Positions 1-9,818 of a stretch of 64,000 nt of DNA are shown here, in pieces. The stretch's first letter is position 1, and each line of letters begins with the position of its first letter. The position numbers were made by a program, and so were the translations under genes. The notes beneath the pieces are model-generated. The model did not search any database. It saw only the letters and a list, made by a program, of their open reading frames with translations, and was not told the DNA's origin. This DNA comes from Brachycybe producta (Eukaryota; Arthropoda; Diplopoda; Playtdesmida; Andrognathidae), in the NCBI GenBank assembly GCA_036925085.1, contig JAUPFP010000057.1:1-64000 (forward strand), written 5' to 3'.

Positions 1-254
1 CACCGGTCAGCCTGGCTTCAGTAGTAATTGAAATTACTGTATGTATAAAATATAATCTCTGTAAAAAAAACTTATTAAATAATAAATAAATAATAAATAT
101 TAACGAAATACCTATAAATAAATAATAAATATTAACAAAATACCTATAAATAAATTTAAATCATTAAATGATACCTGAAAATAAATTTAAGTCATTAAAT
201 GATATCTGAAAATAATTATTATATTAATAGTATCTAAAAAGAAATACATAAAAA
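1..254. other. AT-rich 3' flank with short direct repeats
   Basis: Non-coding AT-rich DNA downstream of the minus-strand gene. Two short units are each duplicated in tandem: one of about 35 bases built on AATAAATATTAAC (about 84-152) and one of about 30 bases built on AAATTTAAATCATTAAATGA (about 153-213). I see no convincing AATAAA on the minus strand here and no transposon end. Confidence 0.5.
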
Positions 255-892
255 TCACGTATTAAGCCAGGGAAAGTCGATTAACTCCTGATCAGTTGGT
301 TTGGAACCGGACAAGTAATCATAAGTTAGTTCAGTTCCAGGTTGTATATCTTTGTAAGCAAAAAACACAATTTTTGGCCTACCACCAAACGTCATCACCT
401 TTCCAATTAAATTGAAGTTCCACTTGGAGTGGTTGATGACTCTTCCAAAGGAGCCGTCATCAATGGTGGCGTCTATGGCTAAATGCTTTTCTCCATGTCT
501 GAAAAAGTGGACGTAGCACATCTCATTTCCTTTGTTGAGTTGACGCTCTCCATCCTTTCTTTCTTTTATTTCACCATTATAAGTAGTGACTATGTCTCCT
601 AAGCAAAACAAATAAAAATGAACAAATATTATTATTAAATTATTAACAAAGTATACCTTTTTTGAACAACTTTGTAGAAAAAACTCCACGGCCATGTGAA
701 TTTCCAATTACTAAACCAGGCCATGTGTTTTTTTGTACCTTTGCTTCAACATCATCACTGGATCTTTCGTCATCTGATGGGGCCCACAAGCATAAGCAAC
801 GCTTGACAATGTTTTCCGCCCTCGGCCATGCTCTCTTCGAAATTTCTTTTTTTATTTCTTCCATGGTTGGATTTATAGTACGTCTTCGAAAA
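255..892 (-). CDS. Exons 11-12: KMT5A-like SET domain
   Basis: Exon 11 (657-892) gives a short linker, a Cys/Trp-containing segment and the SET entry NSHGRGVFSTKLFKKG. Exon 12 (255-598) gives the catalytic core and the stop. Visible SET signatures are GRGV at the start, AIDAT, GRVINHSK (the NHS motif that binds S-adenosylmethionine), and ELTYDY with the catalytic tyrosine. It ends in FPWLNT, which parallels the HPWL ending of KMT5A/SET8. In KMT5A proteins this domain monomethylates histone H4 lysine 20. All key motifs are present, so activity is possible; the substrate here is unknown. There are no post-SET cysteines, as expected for the KMT5A group. Confidence 0.85.
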
Positions 893-3800
893 CTGAGAAT
901 CAAATAGTTAGAAACGCTATTTCAAAAAAAAGTACAAAAAATACTATTAAATTACATGGTAGAGTTCAGCAGCATGGCCCGTTGAATATCTTGCTGGTAA
1001 TACCACTTATTTCGAACACACCGAATAAGTGCAGTGTCCATTTGATGGCCAAACTTCACTTCCATTAATTGGGCAGCATCGTATGGAAATGAGCCATCAG
1101 GCCCACAAGGTAAGACCTGTAAAATAAATCTTTATGAAGCAATTATTACTTGCACAATTTATTGTGAAGTTACCTCTAAAAACCGGTGAGGTTTTAAAAC
1201 CTCCTCCAGAGGTAACAACTCCACTGGTTTCGTCGGTTCTGCAAATGAAATTCTTTTATTACTACCTACACATTTTCTTTTTTTTGGGTCAAGCTGGAAG
1301 TCGGTATCATCGTCATCATCCTGTATTTCACTGCATGCAGGTGGGTTTTTTTCATCTACTCCTGTTATGATATAAAATTACAAATTAAACTACAATTCAA
1401 TTTTTTATATAATTTTTAAGACTTACCCATTAAAGAAGATATTAACTTCCCACGCCTGCATATGGTGCTCGTTGTACCTGTGCGGTACCTTCTGACCGCC
1501 ATGGACTCTTGGTGAGATATGCCCTTACTGACTTCTTCTCGCAAAGTCAGGGGCAAGTCCTGAACCTTTGTCTGTAGAGCGTGGCGGGCTAGGGTTGCAT
1601 TCGCAGGGCACTTGAATTGTGAAGTGATCCTAGAAAAGCACAGAAACATTCCAGATATGTTGATAAAAATGTATAAGTTGTAAAACGTACCAATGAACTT
1701 GTTGGGATCCAGGAGATTTATTCCCTCTTGTATTGATGAAAAAATACTCATTTTTTCCATCTGGATCTACTTTTGACCTAACATAAGAAAGGTAATCCTG
1801 CATGTCTTTAAACTCTGTATCATTTAAAGAAAATCCTGCAGAGCATGTCCCCGACATCTTGTGCTCCTCCACTTGAACACCCCACGTCTGGGTTGTGTCA
1901 TCTCGTTTGCTGCACGCAAACTCCACAACCTTCAAATTGTCTGTTACTCCTGGCCTTTGAGCCATCAAACAAATCCTTGCGATGAGCATCCTAGAAAGTA
2001 ACCAGTATTAATACAAATAATCATTTTAGAGTAAGTTTTATTAATTTAAAATCATCAAACCTGGTGATTAGCATGTATTTGTTTACATGCATTTTCTGTC
2101 CCGCCTTAAAGTAGTCCATGGCCTCCCTAAACTCCTGTTGTCCCTTTTCGTCTGTCAGTAGTTTTGTTGCAGTCACTGGGTTTGGAACATTCTCCTCCAG
2201 AACAGCAACCTGGAACTTTCTTTTTCGGCGCTGTTTGTTCCCATATTTTTGGGCTCGTTCCCTCATTGTTTTGATGGCCGTCTTTATGTGCTGGATGTCA
2301 TCAAACAGTTGACGATCTAAATAAAAACATTTAAATGAATTATAAATTATAAAATGAATATTTTCACTGTGTTACCTTCAGTCCTCAAGTTTGTTCCCAC
2401 AGAAAGGAAGTCACAGTACGTTATGATCGACGTATAAAAGGTCTTCATGGCATCAGGAGTGACGATCCCATGGCTTTTGCGTAAAAATGCAATCCCTCGA
2501 TGTCTGTGAGGAGGCTTGTGGAAGGTGTCTTTAGTGGAATCTCTTTCTGGTTGTTGATATATTTTAGTAATCTGGATACATGATGGACCTTTGTTGTTCG
2601 GTGTCCTATAAAATAATTAGAAAAATAAATGGTTAAGTCAATGCACTACATACTTAAGTTTTGAAGATTAGAAACTTACGGTGGTCCTGGATGCCTTTGT
2701 CAGATCTCAAATACTCATCAAACTGTACGAAAAAGTCGTCATCGAACTTGAAATAAAGCCCTTGTTGTTGTAGTCTCCCTTTAGCTGAGTCTTTATTGTA
2801 GATTCGGTCATTTTCGCTGTCGCTGTCTACAGGAACATCCTCGTTTCTTTCAACTTGTTCTTTTGGTCGAATGATCTCGAATCCTAGATGGTCCAGGAGG
2901 TTTTCAACTTAAGGGAATAGATGAAAAAGTTTAGTGATGACTAAATACATGTCAAAGGTAAAAAAAATAAGTACCTCTTCTTCTGTATGTTTCTTCGCCA
3001 TACGTTCCTTTTTGTCTGTCAGTTTGTGTACTTTTTGTAGGTGTTGAGAAAGTCGTCCATGTGTTGCTTTTGGGGTATGCATATGTTACAGAAAATGTTT
3101 AAGCGTTTTTTGTTTGTTTGTTTTGGTATGTCTGGTTGGTTTTTTTCAGTGGTTTTCGGTGCGTCATGGTCAATGTCTAGTTCATTTTCTTGTATGTTGT
3201 TTGTGTCAATTTCGTTGTCATCATCATCGTTGTCATCGTCAAGTACATTGTCAAGTCCATCGTCATTGTTATCATTGTCATTGTCATCATCGTCATTGTT
3301 TTTGTCATGTTCATATTCGGGTATGTAGTCTTTGTCAATGAAGTCATCGTCATAATCATCAACATCATCCTCATCAGTCAGGTCTGTTTGGTGGTCAGTG
3401 TTAGTGTTGTAGTTGGTGTTGGCGTTGTATGTCTCAGTGTCATTTGGGTGTTGGTAATCAGTGTCATGTTGTAAGTTGTCATCGTGAGTGTCTGTTGTTG
3501 GTTCATCATTTGTTGTTTCTTTGTTGTTGTCGTTGTCATCATCTGAAATGGATAAACTCAAAGATTTTTGCATAATTAAATGTTTAACCTTTGGTGAGTT
3601 TTTCTTTTTTTCAGCTGATTGTCTCTTTTCTGATCTCTTTCTGCGTCTGGCTGATCTAGTCAGTTCAGCCTCTTTGCAGAAAAAGTCCGTCACTTTTCGT
3701 TCCTTGAGCTTCTTGTTCTTCTGAACAATCAACCAAGAAAAGATAAGATATATATGAAAAGATATATATGTAGAACAAAATGAATAAGTTAAAAAAGGAA

Positions 3801-4185
3801 AAGTAATTCTTACCACATGTTTCGAAGAAACTTCAAAAGCAGATGCCGAAGAACTGGCAGAAGCCCGCACAATCATAGGATCCTTGAGCAGATCCATTGC
3901 AGCAGTTAACTTTTAAATAAATTAAAATTAAAACTTGAATTAAATTACACAACAAAATAAGAATTATCACTATGACTCTTCAAGAGTATCATCAGAAATG
4001 AGTGACCAAGAAGAGACTAAAAACACGAGTGTTGATAAAGTAACCAAGTGACCAGGGAAATATGTTTGTTTTATGGAAGCTCCAAGAGTATCATAAAAAA
4101 TGAGTGACCAGGAAGGACATACAGATGGCAGAGAAAATAATGTTATCATAAATATGACTTTGACACTTACCTTCTTAGGTGCCAT
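255..4185 (-). CDS. 12-exon gene: recombinase-like domain fused to a KMT5A-like SET domain
   Basis: Exons by GT-AG junctions, in coding order: 4171-4185, 3814-3909, 2975-3720, 2680-2907, 2376-2605, 2061-2316, 1691-1990, 1427-1629, 1174-1361, 956-1116, 657-892, 255-598. Total about 3.0 kb, about 1000 codons. The start in exon 1 (MAPKK, then LTAAMDLLK in exon 2) keeps frame across the first junction; the internal ATG at 3897 is the alternative. Order of parts: Asp/Asn-rich tail with a possible zinc finger, a tyrosine-recombinase-like catalytic region, a PKKRK motif, and a SET domain. Phases agree across every junction from exon 5 to exon 12. In exons 3, 4 and 5 the open frame changes once each, every time as if one base were missing; this could be gene decay or consensus errors. 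Introns are about 55-100 bases, except intron 1 (261 bases), which holds a 105-bp direct duplication. Expected role, by inference only: a nuclear DNA-binding or recombining protein with a lysine-methyltransferase tail. Confidence 0.75.
956..1361 (-). CDS. Exons 9-10: acidic linker, nuclear localisation motif and unknown module
   Basis: Exon 9 (1174-1361) has an acidic run (IQDDDDDTDF) followed at once by DPKKRKCVG, which resembles a classical monopartite nuclear localisation signal. Exon 10 (956-1116) encodes a small module with GPDGSFPYDAAQLMEVKFG, conserved-looking but of unknown role. The junction to exon 11 splits an Ile codon and removes an in-frame stop that would follow if exon 10 were read through, which supports the splice. 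Confidence 0.65.
1427..2316 (-). CDS. Exons 6-8: tyrosine-recombinase-like catalytic region
   Basis: Exons 6 (2061-2316), 7 (1691-1990) and 8 (1427-1629) read as one frame. Exon 6 is a basic helical stretch. Exon 7 has AQRPG, matching the first catalytic arginine box of tyrosine recombinases, then VEEHKMSG, matching the beta-hairpin lysine. Exon 8 has NATLARH (second arginine), ISHQES (histidine box) and AVRRY (a tyrosine 8 residues after the histidine). The order R-K-R-H-Y and the spacing fit Crypton-type and phage-integrase-type enzymes, which cut and rejoin DNA through the tyrosine. This is a motif-level assignment; overall similarity to the family is weak by eye. Confidence 0.6.
2975..3720 (-). 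CDS. Exon 3: basic then Asp-rich region ending in a zinc-finger-like motif
   Basis: The exon opens with KNKKLKERK and a Lys/Arg-rich stretch (RSARRRKRSEKRQ), then runs for about 120 residues dominated by Asp and Asn with tandem DDD/NDN codons; on the plus strand this is a GTCATC-like simple repeat. Near its end IFCNICIP supplies a CxxC pair. A second frame supplies HGRLSQHLQKVH, the His end of a C2H2-like finger, so the two halves lie in different frames in this copy. The donor GAG/GTACTT closes the exon. The low-complexity region is probably disordered. Confidence 0.5.
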
Positions 4186-4454
4186 TTTAAAATATTCTTA
4201 ACAGAAAATTTGCAAATATAAAAATTTGAAAAATTCAATAGAATGTATGGTAAAAAATGATGACGAAATAGTTGGATGTTAACCGAATTACGTTAACGAT
4301 ATGTAAACGGTGAACAAAAAAACAAAAAACGTGATATTTAATGTACTATTAAAGGTGTAGCACTTCTGATTGTTGTGCATACTGACAGGCCACAAATTAC
4401 AAATTGATATAGAAAGATCTTTAGTTAAGAATATAAGGATATTTTTGTTTATTT
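4186..4454. promoter_or_regulatory. AT-rich upstream region of the SET/recombinase gene
   Basis: Lies directly 5' of the inferred start codon of the minus-strand gene and before the palindromic repeat block. It is AT-rich with no ORF and no clear TATA or initiator on the minus strand. It is called regulatory from position only. Confidence 0.25.
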
Positions 4455-5495
4455 AGAAAAATAGTCAAAAATTGCCACATTTGGCAATTTTTGTTGACGC
4501 AATTTTAATAAAATGGTGCATTGCTTAGCATTTGGCTGAAAAAAATGCCACATGTTACATTTTATCAGAAAAATGCTAGCATTTGGCTAGAAATGGGGCC
4601 ACATGTGGCACTCAATAAGAAAAATTCCAGCATTTGGCTGAAAAAGTGCCACATGTGGCACTCAATAAGCCAAATTCCAGCATTTGGCTGGAAAGTTTGC
4701 CACCAGTGGCACTGAAAAAGCCAAATGTCGGCCAAATGGCATGGAAAAGGTGCCACATGTGGCACTTAATCAACCAAACTCCAGCATTTGGCTGGTAAAT
4801 GTTCTATAGGCAGTCAACAGGCCAAATTCCAGCATTTGGCTGAAAAAGTGCCACATGTGGCACTCAATAAGCCAAATTCCAGCATTTGGCTGAAAAAGTG
4901 CCACATGTGGCACTCAATAAGCCAAATTCCAGCATTTGGCTGGAAAGTTTGCCACCAGTGGCACTGAAAAAGCCAAATGTCGGCCAAATGGCGTGGAAAA
5001 GGCGCCACATGTGGCACTTAATCAACCAAACTCCAGCATTTGGCTGATAAATGTTCTATAGGCAGTCATTATGCCAAATTCCAGCATTTGGCTGAAAAAG
5101 TGCCACATGTGGCACTCAATAAGCCAAATTCCAGCATTTGGCTGGAAAGTTTGCCACCAGTGGCACTGAAAAAGCCAAATGTCGGCCAAATGGCGTGGAA
5201 ATGATGCCACATGTGGCACTTAATCAACCAAACTCCAGCATTTGGCTGGTAAATGTTCTATAGGCAGTCAACAGGCCAAATTCCAGCATTTGGCTGAAAA
5301 AGTGCCACATGTGGCACTCAATAAGCCAAATTCCAGCATTTGGCTGAAAAAGTGCCACATGTGGCACTCAATAAGCCAAATTCCAGCATTTGGCTGGAAA
5401 GTTTGCCACCAGTGGCACTGAAAAAGCCAAATGTCGGCCAAATGGCGTGGAAAAGGTGCCACATGTGGCACTTAATCAACCAAACTCCACACATA
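4455..5495. repeat. Palindromic 50-bp tandem repeat with 202/252-bp super-units
   Basis: The basic unit is 50 bp; for example the GCCAAATTCCAGCATTTGGC motif recurs at 4821 and 4871. Each unit joins two dyads: GCCAAA...TTTGGC and the perfect 16-bp palindrome GTGCCACATGTGGCAC. A marker ATGTTCTATAGG recurs at 4799, 5051 and 5253, giving super-units of 252 and 202 bp that differ by one 50-bp unit. A degenerate first dyad (TTGCCACATTTGGCAA) sits near 4474. Small ORFs through this block follow the repeat and are not genes. Confidence 0.85.
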
Positions 5496-5856
5496 GTAGG
5501 GACCAGTAGAGTCCATAGAAGCATGCAAAATTGAGTATTTTGTTTTTGTTTTATTTCTTTTATATAAAGATTTCATTTAAGGCTTAAACCAAAGAAGCGG
5601 TGTTCAGTGAGCTCTGCGTAGCTCCGCCGCATAGTCAGAATCAGTCGTATTCTAGTTAACAATCAAAATTAAGTATTTTGTTTTATTTCGTTTTAAGAGT
5701 TTTTGTTTCTATCATTTGTTGTAATGATAGGAAACACACACAAGTCTCACGTGTACGTTCCGATGTCCCGTAGGCAGAAAAAGGCTAAGGGAAAGGGGGT
5801 TTAAAAGAGTCAAAATTTAGAGGCCCAGGGACGTGCCTCCTTCAAAGAAGGGGGTG
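5496..5856 (+). mobile_element. Remnant of the 3' end of an LTR element, before its LTR
   Basis: No ORF. A segment of about 25 bases (CAAAATTGAGTATTTTGTTT) occurs twice, near 5525 and 5663. The stretch ends in a purine-rich run (AAAGAAGGGGGTG) directly before TGTGACACCC, as expected of a polypurine tract followed by a 3' LTR. It is a fossil: only a short internal remnant is left, cut off at the tandem repeat on its left. Confidence 0.4.
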
Positions 5857-6801
5857 TGTGACACCCTGTAGAAACAGAAGGTGAAACACTTAAGTCAAAA
5901 TTCAGGCTTGACAGTAAGGCACCCCTTGGTGCACAGATGTTCGGACATGGGTGGCCCGAATTCTAGAGAATTTGTGGAACCAAGTCCGACCGTGAGAAAA
6001 TTGGAAATAAGTTCCAAGAATATTTCTGATTATGATTTAATATCCCCGGCCCAGGGCAATGATTGGCCCAGTGGTCAATCATTACGCCCTGAGGTGACAG
6101 TTGCCTCTCCCAGAAGACCGGACAATTAAGCCTGAGACTTGAGTGTGAGGACAGTCAGAGTTTAGACACTGAATAGGACAGTCAGAGTAGAGAGTTCAAA
6201 CTAGAGAGTTGTTCTTGAGAATTCAAGAAGTACCCTGAACCAGAGTCTAGAGTTCAGAGAGTAAAGATCTGACTTAGAGAATAATATTATGTAAAAGTAA
6301 TAATAATTATGTAATGAAGAGCAAGTAAAGAGTTATATTCAAAATACATAAACCAGTGTCATAATTGTGTATTTTGGATTATACAGTGCGTTTCATATAT
6401 AGAGACGCACCCCAAAAATTGGTTATAACTCGAGTTATAGTCGATGGATTCACCTGAAATTTTCAGCATAAAGAGATCATCTTATATTCTAAACTTTCTG
6501 CTAGGCAGAAATTTTTTTCTTTAAAAGGTAAAAATTAAAAAAATTAAAAACTGGAAAATGTCCGTTTCATAATTATAGATGCACTAATGAACTTTTCACT
6601 TTTATTAATTATTGTGAAAAAATAACATGCTGAATTATTAAAAATAGTAAGGTATACGACTGTTATGATGTTTCAAAACTTAAAACATTTTTTTTACAGA
6701 ATTAAACAATATTTATTAGCAAATTTACCGAAATTCTACTGAAAAGGAGCTAAAATGGCAATTTTCAGCTTTGATATTGTAGTATCATGATGGCAATCTG
6801 C

Positions 6802-7002
6802 TTAATCATCATGTACAATGATGTCCCAAACGTTTTCATCAGGATTTAAGTCCGGGAGACACGCCGGCCATTCGAGAGTGGTGATATTTTGGTTCCATAA
6901 CCATTCCTTCGTTAGGTTATTGGAGGAAACTGGGCCATTTTCTTGCTGGAATACTAAGCAAATGCTATAGAAGCGGTGTAATATGGCAGTACATACCCTC
7001 AT
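6802..7002 (-). pseudogene. Tc1-like transposase C-terminal fragment, left arm
   Basis: A 66-residue open stretch with FQQENGPVSS, matching the Tc1 motif FQQDNAPxH with the second catalytic Asp changed to Glu. It also has TKEWL, TLEWPACLPDLNPDENVWD (the PDLNPxE box with the third catalytic Glu kept) and a stop. It reads toward the left terminus, as a 3' end should. The upstream two thirds of the gene are absent. Confidence 0.85.
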
Positions 7003-7377
7003 AACATTGTCTGATAATCACTGATATTTATTTGGGTTGAAATAAATGCTAAGCTCGCGTTTCAAAAACTAAGCTGCTCGTTTGAAAGGCACTAAATGTT
7101 CCCCATAATATTAGGCTCTCCCACTGCCGAAATTTTGTTTAGGAAAATATTGTGCTTTTCTCGTAACATCCTTCCAATATGAAGAAAGAAAAAAAAACCG
7201 TCAGAATTATCGAGATTGAATTTTTTCACGCACTCAGATATGTCGGTGGTGGTGGCCTAACAATATGCGAAGTATTTAGCGCATTTGAACCAACCAAAAA
7301 ATAATGTTTATTATCAGACAATATTATGATAGTATTTACTGACATGCCAAAGTCGATTTCCTAGCATTAGCTTAGCA

Positions 7378-7520
7378 TTCGAGCAAGAAAATGCACCAGT
7401 TCGCTCCAGTAATCTAAGGAATCAATGGTTACGAAACCAGAATATCACCACTCTCGAATGGCCAGGGTGTCCCCGGACTTAAATCTTACAGAGAACTTTC
7501 GGGACAACATCATACAATAA
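7378..7520 (+). pseudogene. Tc1-like transposase C-terminal fragment, right arm
   Basis: An inverted, diverged counterpart of the left-arm fragment. EQENAPVRSS and RNQNITTLEWPGCP read in one frame; a one-base shift is then needed for PDLNLTENFRDNIIQ and the stop. It reads toward the right terminus. Too short for a normal ORF call, but the NITTLEWP string shared with the left arm makes the identity clear. Confidence 0.75.
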
Positions 7521-7947
7521 TGATTTACAGATTGCTATGATTATACTACAATAGCAGAGTTGAAAAGTCCCATTTTAGCTGTTTCGGGGTAGAATTTCTG
7601 CAAATTTGCTTATAAATATTGTTTAATTCTGTAAAAAAGAATGTTTTAAGTTTTGAAACATCATAACAGTTGTATACCTTACTATTTTTAATGATTCAGC
7701 ATGTTATTTTGTCACAATAATTAATAAAAGTGAAAAGTTCATTAGTGCGTATATAATTATGAAACGGTCATTTTCCAGTTTTTAATTTTTTTAATTTTTA
7801 CCTTTTAAAGAAAAAAATTTCTGCCTAGCAGAAAGTTTAGAATATAAGATGATCTCTTTATGCTGAAAATTTCAGGTGAATCCATTGACTATAATTCGAG
7901 TTATAACCAATTTTTGGTGTGCGTCTATATATATGAAACGCACTGTA

Positions 7948-8329
7948 TTGGGTTTCTGTACTCCTAAAATAGAGGAGTATCCAGCAGAAGGTACTCAGAC
8001 ACAACCTGAGTCCCTCTGCCTGGAGCCTCCAGCAACTCAACAAAAAGGACTAGAGTTCCTTCGGCATCGTCACGCCTATATCCAAAGATCCCTAGGAAAG
8101 ACGGTCTTTTTGTGGGCCGTGCCAGGCGAGGCAAGTAAATGTCACGCCCGGTGAACCCAACCCCCAGAGGTTCAACAACAGTAGAGGCTGGTCCGCAGCA
8201 GTCGACAACAGAGTCGACCCCGGCACCACCGATTCAGCAGAGGGAACAACGTCGTCAACGAGGACAAAGCTCCTCACGCATCGTCGGTAATGGAGCCAAA
8301 GGTACAAGAGGTGGGCCAGTCGCGTCACA
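7948..8329 (+). other. GC-richer right part of the interrupted LTR
   Basis: Follows the fold-back element and holds no recognisable gene. Composition changes abruptly at about 8330 from near 50% GC to the AT-rich satellite. Short ORFs here show no family signature. Confidence 0.4.
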
Positions 8330-9679
8330 CAAAGCAATAATTAACAAAAAACGATACATTTCGTTTTTAATTAACAAACAAAGAAAAAAAACGTGGTTTT
8401 CACAAAAGGCAACATAACCAAAAAACTACTAGAGATATTTTGAAACTGATTTTAACAGTGTGTTCAGAATCAAAAAATCTATAAGAATCAGTAAAAAATT
8501 CATTTGTTAGTTAAAGTAAATCTAACAATAATTAACAAAAAAAAATACATTTCGTTTTTAATTAACAAACAAAAAAAAATGTGGTTTTCACAAAATGTAA
8601 CATAACCAAAAAACTACTTGAGATATTTTGAAACAGATTTCACCAGTGTGTTCAGAATCAAAAAATCTATAAGAATCAGTAAGAAATTCATTTTTTAGTT
8701 AAAGTAAATCTAACAATAATTAACAAAAAACGATACATTTCATTTTTAATTAACAAACAAAGAAAAAAAACGTGGTTTTCACAAAATGCAACATAACCAA
8801 AAATCTATTTGAGATATTTTGAAATTGATTTCAACAGTGTGTTCAGAATCAAAAAAATCTATAAGAATCAGTAAGAAATTCATTTTTTGGTTAAAGTAAA
8901 CCTAACAATAATTAAGAAAAAAATGATACATTTTGTTTTTAATTAACAAACAAAGAAAAAAACATGGTTTTCACAAAATGTAACATAACCAAAAAACTAC
9001 TTGAGATATTTTGAAACTGATTTAAGCAGTGTGTTCAGAATCAAAAAATCTATAAGAATCTGTAAGAAATTCATTTTTTTGTTAAAGTAAACCTTACAAT
9101 AATTAACAAAAAACGATACATTTCGTTTTTAATTAACAAACAAAAAAAAAAACGTGGTTTTCACAAAATGTAACATAACCAAAAAACTACTTGAGATATT
9201 TTAAAACATATTTCACCAGTGTGTTCAGAATCAAAAAAGCTATAAGAATCTGTAAGAAATTCATTTTTTTGGTTAAAGTAAACCTAACAATAATTAACAA
9301 AAACGATACATTTCGTTTTTAATTAACAAACAAAAAAAAAAACGTGGTTTTCACAAAATGTAACATAACCAAAAAACTACTTGAGATATTTTAAAACAGA
9401 TTTCACCAGTGTGTTCAGAATCAAAAAATCTGTAAGATTCTGTAAGAAATTCATTTGTTAGTTAAAGTAATTATTAACAAAGCAATAATTAACAAAAAAC
9501 GATATATTTCGTTTTTAATTAACAAACAAAGAAAAAAAACGTGGTTTTCACAAAATGCAACATAACCAAAAAACTACTTGAGATATTTTGAAACTGATTT
9601 CACCAGTGTGTTCAGAATCAAAAAATCTATAAGAATCAGTAAGAAATTCATTTTTTTGTTAAAGTAAACCTAACAATAA
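8330..9679. repeat. Satellite array, left block (about 7 monomers)
   Basis: Tandem monomers of about 188-191 bp. Landmarks in order: AATAATTAAC, AAAAACGATACATTTCG, a variable A-rich stretch, GTGGTTTTCACAAAATG, CTACTTGAGATATTTTGAAA, CAGTGTGTTCAGAATC, TTAGTTAAAGTAAATC. It begins at the end of the LTR on its left and is cut at 9679 by LTR element A. Confidence 0.95.
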
Positions 9680-9818
9680 TGTAACACCCTGTAAATCGTG
9701 ATCCCGCCAAAACCATAGCCTGGGGGGTAAACAACTCTCAACCGTCCCTCCCTCCTCTCTGACTCACCTTTCTGACTCATGCCCAAGTGGCGGATTGATA
9801 CATAAAGGACCATGGTCA

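Larger units (their letters stand above)
6384..7945. mobile_element. Tc1/mariner-like fold-back element with ~650-bp inverted arms
   Basis: Flanked by TA on both sides (6382-6383 and 7946-7947), the Tc1/mariner target duplication. The ends are inverted copies starting CAGTGCGTTTCATATATA. The inverted similarity runs on through about 6384-7060 against about 7270-7945, far beyond a normal terminal repeat, and includes a transposase 3' end in each arm. Only about 200 bp in the middle is unpaired. It cannot encode a transposase and must have moved with help from a relative. The arms are visibly diverged, so it is not very young. Confidence 0.85.
5857..8329 (+). mobile_element. LTR of a gypsy-like fossil, split by a Tc1-like insertion
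   Basis: Starts TGTGACACCCTG, close to the TGTAACACCCTG start of the LTR elements further right, and ends near GTCACA where satellite begins. Without the 1562-bp insertion and its duplicated TA the LTR would be about 0.9 kb. No coding content is seen. The right end is uncertain by a few bases because ACAAAGC is shared with the satellite. A solo LTR, or the 3' LTR of a truncated element, are both possible. Confidence 0.5.

Noticed and set aside
3041-3474. Plus-strand ORFs rich in Ser, Val or His
   Set aside because: Antisense shadows of the Asp-rich microsatellite exon.
4455-5495. CRISPR-like array of direct repeats
   Set aside because: Repeats are continuous without unique spacers, palindromic, and in a eukaryotic context.
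4521-5534. Series of 64-68-residue ORFs, mostly minus strand, nearly identical to each other
   Set aside because: They follow the palindromic 50-bp repeat exactly and run on both strands; no independent coding signal.
7858-8417. ORFs of 60-90 residues around the right end of the interrupted LTR
   Set aside because: They cross element and satellite junctions and show no family signature.
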